Assembly: GCA_032622095.1 (NCBI GenBank)
Contig: CP136066.1
Span: 157,443,152-157,507,151 of the forward strand
Reading direction: 5' to 3'
DNA from: Siphonodentalium dalli
Lineage: Eukaryota > Mollusca > Scaphopoda > Gadilida > Siphonodentaliidae
DNA length: 64,000 bases
Positions 41,801 through 53,000 of the stretch are shown here, piece after piece. The notes below the pieces were generated by a model that was given only the letters and a program-made list of their open reading frames with translations, made no database searches and was not told where the DNA came from. A program made the position numbers and the translations under genes. Each line of letters starts with the position of its first letter. Position 1 is the stretch's first letter.

Positions 41801-44717
41801 ACAGAGCGATACAAGCGTTACAGCAGTTAAAAAATCGTTTTTATTTCCAGTGATTATCTTCGTCCCAGTAGTAACCCTTGATACAGAGCGATACAAGCGT
41901 TACAGCAGTTAAAAAATCGTTTTTATTTCTCGTCGTTATCTCCGTCCCAGTAGTAACCCTTGATACAGAGCGATACAAGCGTTACAGCAGTTAAAAAATC
42001 GTTTGTATTTCTCATCGTTATCTGCGTCCCAGTAGTAACCCTTGATACAGAGCGATACAAGCGTTACAGCAGTTAAAAAATCGTTTTTATTTCCAGTGAT
42101 TATCTCCGTCCCAGTAGTAACCCTTGATACAGAGCGATACAAGCGTTACAGCAGTTAAAAAATCGTTTTTATTTCTCGTCGTTATCTCCGTCCCAGTAGT
42201 AACCCTTGATACAGAGCGATACAAGCGTTACAGCAGTTAAAAATCGTTTGTATTTCTCATCGTTATCTGCGTCCCAGTAGTAACCCTTGATACAGAGCGA
42301 TACAAGCGTTACAGCAGTTAAAAAATCGTTTTTATTTCCAGTGATTATCTCCGTCCCAGTAGTAACCCTTGATACAGAGCGATACAAGCGTTACAGCAGT
42401 TAAAAAATCGTTTTTATTTCTCGTCGTTATCTCCGTCCCAGTAGTAACCCTTGATACAGAGCGATACAAGCGTTACAGCAGTTAAAAAATCGTTTGTATT
42501 TCTCATCGTTATCTGCGTCCCAGTAGTAACCCTTGATACAGAGCGATACAAGCGTTACAGCAGTTAAAAAATTGTTTTTATTTCCAGTGATTATCTCCGT
42601 CCCAGTAGTAACCCTTGATACAGAGCGATACAAGCGTTACAGCAGTTAAAAAATCGTTTTTATTTCTAGTGATTATCTGCGTCCCAGTAGTAACCCTTGA
42701 TACAGAGCGATACAAGCGTTACAGAAGTATAAGGAATCGTTTTTATTTCCAGTGATTATCTCCGTCCCAGTAGTAACCCTTGATACAGAGCGATACAAGC
42801 GTTACAGCAGTTAAAAAATCGTTTTTATTTCCAGTGATTATCTCCGTCCCAGTAGTAACCCTTGATACAGAGCGATACAAGCGTTACAGCAGTTAAAAAA
42901 TCGTTTTTATTTCTCGTCGTTATCTCCGTCCCAGTAGTAACCCTTGATACAGAGCGATACAAGCGTTACAGCAGTTAAAAAATCGTTTGTATTTCTCATC
43001 GTTATCTGCGTCCCAGTAGTAACCCTTGATACAGAGCGATACAAGCGTTACAGCAGTTAAAAAATCGTTTTTATTTCCAGTGATTATCTCCGTCCCAGTA
43101 GTAACCCTTGATACAGAGCGATACAAGCGTTACAGCAGTTAAAAAATCGTTTTAATTTCTCGTCGTTATCTCCGTCCCAGTAGTAACCCTTGATGCAGAG
43201 CGATACAAGCGTTACAGCAGTTAAAAATCGTTTGTATTTCTCATCGTTATCTGCGTCCCAGTAGTAACCCTTGATACAGAGCGATACAAGCGTTACAGCA
43301 GTTAAAAAATCGTTTTTATTTCCAGTGATTATCTCCGTCCCAGTAGTAACCCTTGATACAGAGCGATACAAGCGTTACAGCAGTTAAAAAATCGTTTTTA
43401 TTTCTCGTCGTTATCTCCGTCCCAGTAGTAACCCTTGATACAGAGCGATACAAGCGTTACAGCAGTTAAAAAATCGTTTGTATTTCTCATCGTTATCTGC
43501 GTCCCAGTAGTAACCCTTGATACAGAGCGATACAAGCGTTACAGCAGTTAAAAAATTGTTTTTATTTCCAGTGATTATCTCCGTCCCAGTAGTAACCCTT
43601 GATACAGAGCGATACAAGCGTTACAGCAGTTAAAATCGTTTTTATTTCTCATCGTTATCTGCGTCCCAGTAGTAACCCTTGATACAGAGCGATACAAGCG
43701 TTACATCAGTTAAAAATCGTTTTTATTTCTCATCGTTATCTGCTTCCCAGTAGTAACCCTTGATACAGAGCGATACAAGCGTTACAGAATCTTACAGAGT
43801 TGATTTTATTTCTCATCGTTATCTGCGTCCCAGTAGTAACCCTTGATACAGAGCGATACAAGCGTTACAGAATCTTACAGAGTTGATTTTATTTCTCATC
43901 GTTATCTGCGTCCCAGTAGTAACCCTTGATACAGAGCGATACAAGCGTTACAGCAGTTAAAAAATCGTTTTTATTTCTCGTCGTTATCTCCGTCCCAGTA
44001 GTAACCCTTGATTCAGAGCGATACAAGCGTTACAGCAGTTAAAAAATCGTTTTTATTTCTCATCGTTATCTGCGTCCCAGTAGTAACCCTTGATACAGAG
44101 CGATACAAGCGTTACAGCAGTTAAAAAATCGTTTTTATTTCCAGTGATTATCTCCGTCCCAGTAGTAACCCTTGATACAGAGCGATACAAGCGTTACAGC
44201 AGTTAAAAAATCGTTTTTATTTCTCGTCGTTATCTCCGTCCCAGTAGTAACCCTTGATACAGAGCGATACAAGCGTTACAGCAGTTAAAAATCGTTTGTA
44301 TTTCTCATCGTTATCTGCGTCCCAGTAGTAACCCTTGATACAGAGCGATACAAGCGGTACAGCAGTTAAAAAATCGTTTTTATTTCCAGTGATTATCTCC
44401 GTCCCAGTAGTAACCCTTGATACAGAGCGATACAAGCGTTACAGCAGTTAAAATCGTTTTTATTTCCCATCGTTATCTGCGTCCCAGTAGTAACCCTTGA
44501 TACAGAGCGATACAAGCGTTACAGCAGTTAAAAAATCGTTTTTATTTCTCATTGTTATCTGCGTCCCAGTAGTAACCCTTGATACAGAGCGATACAAGCG
44601 TTACAGCAGTTAAAAAATCGTTTTTATTTCTAGTGATTATCTGCGTCCCAGTAGTAACCCTTGATACAGAGCGATACAAGCGTTACAGAATCTTACTTAG
44701 TTGATTTTATTTCTCAT
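38826..44717 (+). repeat. 82-bp satellite array, about 72 units
   Basis: The consensus contains GTCCCAGTAGTAACCCTTGA, TACAGAGCGATACAAGCG and TTACAGCAGTTAAAAAATCG, followed by TTTTTATTTC and a variable linker (CTCGTCG, CTCATCG, TAGTGAT or CCAGTGAT) before TATCT. Some units carry a different middle (GAATCTTACAGAGTTGATTT or GAAGTTTAAGGAATCG). The linker types recur in fixed order, giving higher-order periods of about 492 bp (6 units) and about 1724 bp (21 units). Because 3 x 82 = 246, three-unit windows give recurring minus-strand frames of 68-95 codons; these are artefacts. The first unit is diverged, as at typical array edges. Confidence 0.95.
39400..42165 (+). repeat. 21-unit higher-order duplication inside the 82-bp array
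   Basis: Rare variants recur about 1724 bp apart in the same order: CTACTCGATAC (39420 and 41143), CAGTAGTGACCC (39567 and 41292), ATCTTACACAGTTGATT (39606 and 41331) and GAAGTTTAAGGAATCG (40015 and 41739). This marks a tandem duplication of a 21-monomer block. Confidence 0.75.
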
Positions 44718-44894
44718 TACGCTACACAGTGGTGTAGAGTTTTTCATATTCTGTGGCCGATCGATAATCCATTGGTCGAATGTATGATGGTTATTTCGTA
44801 CTTGAGTATAAACCGTACCGATAGAGTCACGATAGTACGACAAAGATTAGCACGTGTGTTTACGTCACCGGTGTAATTGTGGGGACCTGTTTCT

Positions 44895-45660
44895 ATTATG
44901 AAGGTTCGCTATCCCGAAGGTCCGCTATTCCGAAGGTTCTCTATTCCGAATGTTTTTGTTATTTTTAGGTTAATTCTATATTGTAAAGTATTGAGACTAA
45001 TTTGAGAGGGTTCATTATCACAAAGATTCTTTTTATGGAGTGTGCGCTCACATCCGAACTGATCCTGCGCGCATACCGATACAGATACAGGAGGAAATAA
45101 CTTAACTTAGAGCATTAAATGTGATTTTGTCTTGTTTTCGCGGGTTTTCTTGAGATTTAATGTGATTACGTGGGCCAAACCTTTGAATTATTGGCATATA
45201 ATATGAATGTTGTGGTATAAATGGACCCTCCCGCATTGGGACATGACACAGGTACAGTTGACTTAAGTGATGTTCTGTGTGGGCTCCAATTTGGAGTTCA
45301 ATATTTTAAGGGCCAAATTTAGAATTTTATGGGCCCATACCTTTGAACTCTGGGCATATAATATGAATATTGGGGGCATGTCTCTATTCCGAAGGTTCAC
45401 TATCCCGAAGGTCCACTATTCCGAAATTTCTCTGAATGTTCGCTATTCCGAAGGTTCACCAATCCGAAGGTTCGTTATTCCGAAGGTTCTGTATTCCGAA
45501 GGTTGATGTTATTTTAAGGTTAATTCTATATTCTAAAGTATTGAGAGGGTTCATTATCACGAAGATTCTTTTTATGAAGGAAATAACTTAAAACATTAAA
45601 TGTGATTTTGTTTTGTTTTCGCGGGTTTTCTTGAGTTTAATGTCATTACGTATGACCTTA
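44895..45660 (+). repeat. Composite duplicated block with CGAAGGTTC minisatellite
   Basis: A segment made of (CTATTCCGAAGGTTC)n, then GTTAATTCTATATT.TAAAGT, GGGTTCATTATCAC and TTCGCGGGTTTTCTTGAG, occurs twice (from about 44895 and from about 45384). Between the two copies lies the decayed inverted relative of the 162-bp satellite. The minisatellite units are about 15 bp. Confidence 0.7.
45172..45385 (-). repeat. Decayed, inverted relative of the 162-bp satellite
   Basis: Read on the plus strand it follows the reverse complement of the satellite in order: GCATATAATATGAATGTTG, ATGGACCCTCCCGCATT, ACAGTTGACTTAAGT, GGGCTCCAATTTGGAGTTCA, TTTTAAGGGCC, then a second ATATAATATGAATATTG. It spans about 1.3 monomers and is much more diverged than any unit of the array. 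Confidence 0.7.
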
Positions 45661-46129
45661 TTTCTCATTACATATTCACGCCAAGCAGCCCACACAATTG
45701 CTATGTTTCCGTGCGATTTAATGTCATTACGTGTGACCTAATATCTCAATAATCTGAGGCAAGAGAACGCCTGCTAAAGGCGAATTATAACAGTGGGGCT
45801 ATAACGCTCAATAAATACTGGAGGCTATAACAAACTGCGCAGCAGAATATCGCTGAATAGACGAGTATGAGATGAGCCTAACTGCAATTGTGACTTTGTT
45901 TAAAGGCCCACTTAATTTTCGAGTCATTCATTTGTTTATAGTATATACGGTTTTAATAACAATTTATGCCATAAAATTTGAATAAAATACTATAATTCAT
46001 CACCATTTGGAACGCAGAATACTTCTATCTCCTAGTTTGAAACACCTTTAAAATACCGCGACAAGTCGTGCGTCGTATATCTATCAATTAGCAACTAACA
46101 TGTCCTCTTCGGCTTTCCATATATTTCAA
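45661..46129. other. Spacer DNA, nothing recognised
   Basis: Partial echoes of the preceding block (TTTAATGTCATTACGTGTGACC) occur near 45718-45740. No gene seen. Confidence 0.4.
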
Positions 46130-46627
46130 CGTAATTTGATACTTATGGGTATTTGTGTCCGGGAAGTGTTTTGGACGGGTCAAATCGTGACTCCGACCTG
46201 ACCTTGACCTTTAAAACTGTCAATGCAAGGTCAATTTGGGTAAAACGGACAAATTTCGGCGAAATTTGATACCTAGGGATACATTTGTCCCGGGAGTGTT
46301 TTGAACGGGTCAAATCGTGACCTCGGCGTGACCTTAACCTTCAATGTGGTCAATCAAAGGTCAAATCGGGTAAAACGGGTCAAATCATGACTCCGACCTT
46401 ACCTTGACCTTCAAAATTGTTAATTAAAGGTCAAGTGGGGTAAAACGGACGGATTTCGACGAAATGTTATACCTAGGGGTACTTTTCTCCGGGTGGGGGT
46501 GTTTTGGGCGGGTTAAATCATGACCCTGACCTGACTTTCGAAATAGTCAATTGAAGGTCAAATCCCGCCTTTCGCCGGAAATCAGATGGGAAACAGCCCG
46601 GACGAAGTCGGGGCCATCAGCTTGTGT
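46130..46627 (+). repeat. Dispersed element Z, copy 2: about four diverged tandem units
   Basis: Units of roughly 100-130 bp repeat AATTTGATACCTAGGG.TAC, GTGTTTTG.ACGGGTCAAATC, CTGACCTTGACCTT and AAAGGTCAA.T.GGGTAAAAC. The array ends in GCCCGGACGAAGTCGGGGCC and ATCAGCTTGTGT, the same tail as at 38043-38075. Confidence 0.75.
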
Positions 46628-46808
46628 AATAAAGTAGACAGTTTGAAGAAAGTAATGTATAACACGAGAAACGGGAAAACTTGAAATATGGAAGTATGCA
46701 AATTTCCCACATAAAATTTGAAAGCTAGTTTTTAGAATAATTATTATTAAATTTATATTTATGGCTAATAATATGATATTGGTGGCGTTACCATTTCTGA
46801 CTATGGTT
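46628..46808. other. Short unique spacer
   Basis: AT-rich, no feature recognised, between element Z copy 2 and the orphan 82-bp block. Confidence 0.4.
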
Positions 46809-47112
46809 TTCTTGTCGTTATCTGCGTCCCAGTAGTAACCCTTGATACAGAGCGATACAAGCGTTACATAAGTTTAAGGAATCGTTTTTATTTCTAGTGA
46901 TTATCTGCGTCCCAGTAGTAACCCTTGATACAGAGCGATACAAGCGTTACAGAATCTCACAGAGTTGATTTAATTTCTAGTGATTATCTGCGTCCCAGTA
47001 GTAACCCTTGATACAGAGCGATACAAGCGTCACAGCAGTTAAAAAATCGTTTTTATTTCCAGTGATTATCTGCGTCCCCGTAGTAACCATTGATACAAAG
47101 CGATACAAGCGC
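46809..47112 (+). repeat. Orphan block of the 82-bp satellite (about 3.7 units)
   Basis: Units match the main array (GTCCCAGTAGTAACCCTTGA, GATACAAGCGTTACA) in the same orientation, 2.1 kb downstream of its end. The last unit is diverged (CCCCGTAGTAACCATTGATA). An open plus-strand frame (47008-47427) starts inside this block and runs into unique DNA; no domain was recognised. Confidence 0.9.
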
Positions 47113-47679
47113 AACTCGTTCAAAAAAATTCGACGTGTTTTTTTTTGTCACAAAGTCACCAATACTTATCGTGGAATAACTCCAATTAGAAAAATGAAAA
47201 TATTATTTTATAAGGGGGATAACGCTGTTGAGAATGCGAATCTGCAATTCCCGAATTTCAGCGAAGCCATAGAGAATGTGCCGATAGAGTTTGACAAACA
47301 TTTAAAGGTCCTCACAGAAACCACACACGTTAGAACTAGAATACTTTATACTTATAAATCTCAATGTTATTTGTCTATTTGTTCATTTGTCCGGGTTCAT
47401 ATTGTATTAATTAAAATGGCACTGTGATAATTTAACTAACCAACTAATTATATACCCAAAATGACTGAAACTGGTTAGTGAAAATTTAAACACAGGGATA
47501 AACTGGAGTGTCTTGGGGTAGATGCCGTTGACGCAGACTACTTAAATGGGTACAAATAAATTAGATGATAAATAAAGAGCGTTTATTATCAGCTCAGACG
47601 CAGACATATGTTGGACAAGAGCATCACTGTCCAGACAGACTATCTACATGGGAGCAGCAAGTAAGAATATACACTATGC
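47113..47679. other. Spacer DNA between satellites
   Basis: It holds an open plus-strand stretch (to 47427) encoding a peptide with no recognised family, then non-coding DNA. No splice support. Confidence 0.4.
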
Positions 47680-49767
47680 TATCCAGTGTGGTAAGCCTAT
47701 ATAGCCAGTTACATTAGTCACTATTAGCTAGTCATATTGGTTATTCAATATGACTATCGGTATATATAGGCAGCAATATTGATCAAAGTAGCAAGCTATG
47801 GTGGATAGTCTATAAAGCAGACTAGTAATAGTAGTCTCTATAGCTAACCAGTGTAGTAAATATATATATATCAAGTTGCATTAGTTACTACCAGCCAGTC
47901 ATAATGGTTATTCAGTATGAATGTCGGTATGTATGGGCAGCAATATTGATCAAAGTAGTACATGTAGTTATGGGGGATAGTAGATAAAGCATACTAGTAA
48001 GAGTAGTCACCATAGATAACCAGTGAGGTGAGTCCATCTATCAAGTTACATTAGTCACTACCAGCTAGTCATAATGGTTATTCGGTATATGAGAGGTAAT
48101 ATTGGTCAATGTAGCTAGCTCTGGTGGATAGTCGGTAGCAAGGTAATAAGATTAGTCACTATAGCTGAAGGTGGTTATTCAGTATACATGGGCAGTTATA
48201 TTGATCAACATAGCTAGTTACTAATTCGTACTAGTCATGGTCATCAGTATATATATAGTACTATTAATCAAGATGGCAAGCTGTGGTGACTTATCTATCT
48301 TGCCAGCTTGTAGGAATAGTCGCTATATCTTACAAGGGTGATATGTCTATCTAGCCAGTTACATTAGCCACAATAGTTGGTCATGGTGGTTGTTCAGTTT
48401 ATCTAGGTAGTAATGTCGGATAGTCTATACACATCTATTAATAATAGCCAATCATGGTGGTATGTTTATATAGCCAGTTACATTAGTCACTGTAGCTAGC
48501 CATGGTGTTTATTCAATACACGTGGATAGCAATATTGATCAAAGTAGCTCGGTAGGTATATATTTTATACAGTATAAGCTAGTAAATCTAGTCACTAAAG
48601 CTATAATCCGGATGGTGAGTCTATCTAGATAGTTAGTCAGTGACTATAGTTAGCCATTGTTGTTAGTCGGTGCAATGTGGGCAGTAGTATTGATCAACGT
48701 ATCTAGCTATTATGGATAATCTATCCAGAAGGCTAGTTAGTGTAGTCAATAACCTGGGTGTAGTCAAGCTATCCTGGGTGGTAATTCTATCCAGACAGTT
48801 AATTAGTCAATATAGACAGTCACTGTGTATGATTATAGCTACCCATGGTGATTATTCAGTATATATGGGCAATAATATAGATCAAAGTAGCCAGATAGAA
48901 AGACAGTGTATATCGCAAGCTAGTAAGATTAGTCACTGCAGGATGGTAAGTTTGTCTAGCCATTTACTGCAGTCACTATAACTAGTCCTGGTGGGTATTC
49001 AGTCTACATAGACAGTACTGTTGATCTATATAGCTAACTATGGTGGCTTTTCTATCCATTAATCATAATGGCTAATCGTGGTGGTTATGCAGTTTACATA
49101 GATAGTAATATTAATCACTATAGCTAGCACTGGCGAGTGGGTGGTCTATTTATCCAGCTAATAATAATAGTCACTATAGCTAATCAGGGTGGTAAGTCTA
49201 TTCACTAGTATTAAGGGAGCTAAATTAGTCAATATCCCTAGTAATTGTGGTAATTCAGTACATATGGACAGTAATGTCGGTGGATAATCTATCAAGAAAA
49301 GCTCATACATGTATGTGTAGACATTATAACTAACCATGGTGGTAAGTTACATTAGTCACTAGAGCCTGTCAATTTGGTTACACAGTACAAATGGACAGTG
49401 ATATTGATCGGTGAAGCTACCGATGGTGCATAGCCTATGCAACAGGCTAGTAAGTGTAGTCATTATAGCTAAACAGAATGGTAAGCCTATCAAGCAATTA
49501 CGCTAGACACTATAGCTAATCATGGTGGATATGCAGTCTATCTAGAGAGTAATATTTTCATTATAGCTATCAATTGCCGATAGTCTATCTCTCCAGCTAC
49601 TAAAATTGTCACTATAGCTCAGTAGCAAGGTAAGTCTATAAAGCCAGTTACATTGGTCACTATAGCTAGTAATGATTTTCACAAAGTTTATACGGGCGGT
49701 AGTATTTATCAATGTAGCTAAGTGTGGTGGATTATCTATCTAGCTAGCATGTAATAATTGTCACTAA
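47680..49767 (+). repeat. Degenerate tandem array rich in ACTATAGCTA
   Basis: Units of roughly 150-170 bp repeat GCCAGTTACATTAGTCACTA, TAGCTAGTCATGGTGGTTAT, TCAGTATATATGGGCAGTAA, TATTGATCAAAGTAGCTAG and GGTGGATAGTCTATC. Divergence between units is high throughout, in contrast to the neighbouring arrays. Confidence 0.8.
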
Positions 49768-50027
49768 AAATAATTCATATTATATTTCCAGAATACAAAG
49801 ATTTAGGCACCTCCCCATTTTCCTTGATGGGCCCTTAAATGTTTGAACCCCGAATTGGAGTATGTACAGTGAAAACCTAAGTTAACTATATAGTAGTCAT
49901 GTACAGATGCAGGATGGTCCATATATGTCCCAACGTTCATAATATATTCCAAGAAAACAGATATTTAGACTCCTACAATTTTCTATGGTGGGCCCTTAAA
50001 ATGGTGAACCCCAAATTGGAGCCCGGG

Positions 50028-53000
50028 CGGTGAAAACCTAAGTCAACTATATATTAGTCATGTACGGATGCAGGACGGTCCAGATATGTCTCAACGTTCA
50101 TATTCTATTTCCAGAATCCAGATATTTTGACTCCTACCCATTCTCTATGATGGGCCCTTAACATGGTGAACCCCAAATCGGAGCCCATGCGGTGAAAACC
50201 TAAGTCAACTATATATTAGTCATGTACGGATGCAGGACGGTCCAGATATGTCCCAACGTTCATATTATATTTCCAGAATCCAGATATTTTGACTCCTACC
50301 CATTCTTTAAGATGGGCCCTTAACATGGTGAACCACAAATTGGAGCCCGTGCGGTGAAAACCTAAGTCAACTATATATTAGTCATATTTGGATGCAGGAC
50401 GATCCAGATATGTCCCAACGCTCATATTATATCCCAAGAATCCAGATATTTAGACTCCTATGCATTTGCTATGGTGGGCCCTTAACATGGTGAACCCCAA
50501 ATCGGAGCCCATGCGGTGAAATCCTAAATCAACTATATATTAGTCATATAGGGATGCAGGACGATTCATATATGTCCCAACGTTCATATTATATTTCCAG
50601 AATCCAGATATTTTGACTCCCACCCATTCGCTATGATGGGCCCTTAACATGCTGAACCCCAAATTGGAGCCCGTGCGGTAAGACCCTAAGTCAACTATAT
50701 ATTAATCATGTACGGATGCAGGACGATTCATATATGTCCCAACGTTCATATTATATCGCAAGAATCCAGATATTTTGACTCCTACCCATTCTCTATGAAG
50801 GGCCCTTAACATGGTGAACCCCAAATCGGAGCCCGTGTAGTGAAAACCTAAGTCAACTATATATAAGTCATGTACGGATGCAGGACGGTCCAGATATGTC
50901 CCAAAGTTCATATTATATTTCCAGAATCCAGATATTTAGATTCCTACCCATTCTCTATGATCAGCCCTTAACATGGTGAACCCCAAATTGGAGCCTGTGC
51001 GGTGAAAACCTAAATCAACTATATATTAGTCATATAGGGATGCAGGACGATTCATATATGTCCCAACGTTCATATTATACTGCAAGAATCCAGATATTTA
51101 GACTCCTACCCATTCTCTATGATGGGCCCTTAACATGGTGAACCCTAAATTGGAGCCCGTGCGGTGAAATCCTAAATCAACTATATATTAGTCTTATAGG
51201 GATGCAGGACGATTCATATATGTCCCAACGTTCATATTCTATTTCCAGAATCCAGATATTTTGACTCCTACCCATTCTCTATGATGGGCCCTTAACATGG
51301 TGAACCCCAAATCGGAGCCCATGCGGTGAAAACCTAAGTCAACTATATATTAGTCATGTACGGATGCAGGACGGTCCAGATATGTCCCAACGTTCATATT
51401 ATATTTCCAGAATCCAGATATTTTGACTCCTACCCATTCTCTAAGATGGGCCCTTAACATGGTGAACCCCAAATTGGAGCCCGTGCGGTGAAAACCTAAG
51501 TCAACTATATATTAGTCATATACGGATGCAGGACAGTCCAGATATGTCCCAACGCTCATATTATATTTCCAGAATCCAGATATTTAGATTCCTACCCATT
51601 CTCTATGATCAGCCCTTAACATGGTGAACCCCAAATTGGAGCCCGTGCGGTGAAATCCTAAATCAACTATATATTAGTCATATAGGGATGCAGGACGATT
51701 CATATATGTCCCAACGTTCATATTATATTGCAAGAATCCAGATATTTAGACTCCTACCCATTCTCTATGATGGGCCCTTAGCATGGTGAACCCCAAATCG
51801 GAGCCTGTGCGGTGAGACCCTAAGTCAACTATATATTAGTCATGTACGGATGCAGGACGATTCATATATGTCCCAACGTTCATATTATATCCCAAGAATA
51901 AAGATATTTAGACTCCTACCAATTCTCTATGATGGGCCCTTAACATGGTGAACACCAAATCGGAGCCTGTGCGGTGAAATCCTAAATCAACTATATATTA
52001 GTCATATAGGGATGCAGGACGGTCCAGATATGTCCCAACTTTCATATTATACTTCCAGAATCCAGATATGTTGATTCCTACCCATTCTCTATGATGGGCC
52101 CTTAACATGGTGAACCCCAAATTGGAGCCCGTGCGGTGATAACCTAAGTCAACTATATATTAGTCATATTTGGATGCAGGACGATCCAGATATGTCCCAA
52201 CGCTCATATTATATCCCAAGAATCCAGATATTTAGACTCCTACGCATTTGCTATGATGGGCCCTTAACATGGTGAACCCCAAATCGGAGCCCATGCGGTG
52301 AAATCCTAAATCAACTAGATATTAGTCATATAGGGATGCAGGACGATTCATATATGTCCCAACGTTCATATTATATTTCCAGAATCCAGATATTTTGACT
52401 CCTACCCATTCTCTATGATGGGCCCTTAACATGCTGAACCCCAAATTGGAGCCCGTGCGGTGAGACCCTAAGTCAACTATATATTAATCATGTACGGATG
52501 CAGGACGATTCATATATGTCCCAACGTTCATATTATATCGCAAGAATCCAGATATTTTGACTCCTACCCATTCTCTATGAAGGGCCCTTAACATGGTGAA
52601 CCCCAAATCGGAGCCCGTGTGGTGAAAACCTAAGTCAACTATATATTAGTCATGTACGGATGCAGGACGGTCCAGATATGTCCCAAAGTTCATATTATAT
52701 TTCCAGAATCCAGATATTTAGATTCCTACCCATTCTCTATGATCAGCCCTTAACATGGTGAACCCCAAATTGGAGCCTTTGCGGTGAAAACCTAAATCAA
52801 CTATATATTAGTCATATAGGGATGCAGGACGATTCATATATGTCCCAACGTTCATATTATACTGCAAGAATCCAGATATTTAGACTCCTACCCATTCTCT
52901 ATGATGGGCCCTTAACATGGTGAACCCTAAATTGGAGCCCGTGCGGTGAAATCCTAAATCAACTATATATTAGTCTTATAGGGATGCAGGACGATTCATA

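Noticed and set aside
40212-44435. Many near-identical minus-strand open frames of 68-95 codons in the 82-bp array
   Set aside because: They arise because three 82-bp units equal 246 bp, a multiple of three, and start or stop where units vary. They have no start context, domain or splice support.
38826-44717. CRISPR-like look of regularly spaced repeats
   Set aside because: The spacing segments are themselves repeated variants rather than unique spacers, units are head to tail at 82 bp, and the DNA is clearly animal.
47008-47427. 139-codon plus-strand frame leaving the orphan 82-bp block
   Set aside because: It begins inside satellite sequence, shows no recognised domain and has no splice or promoter support.
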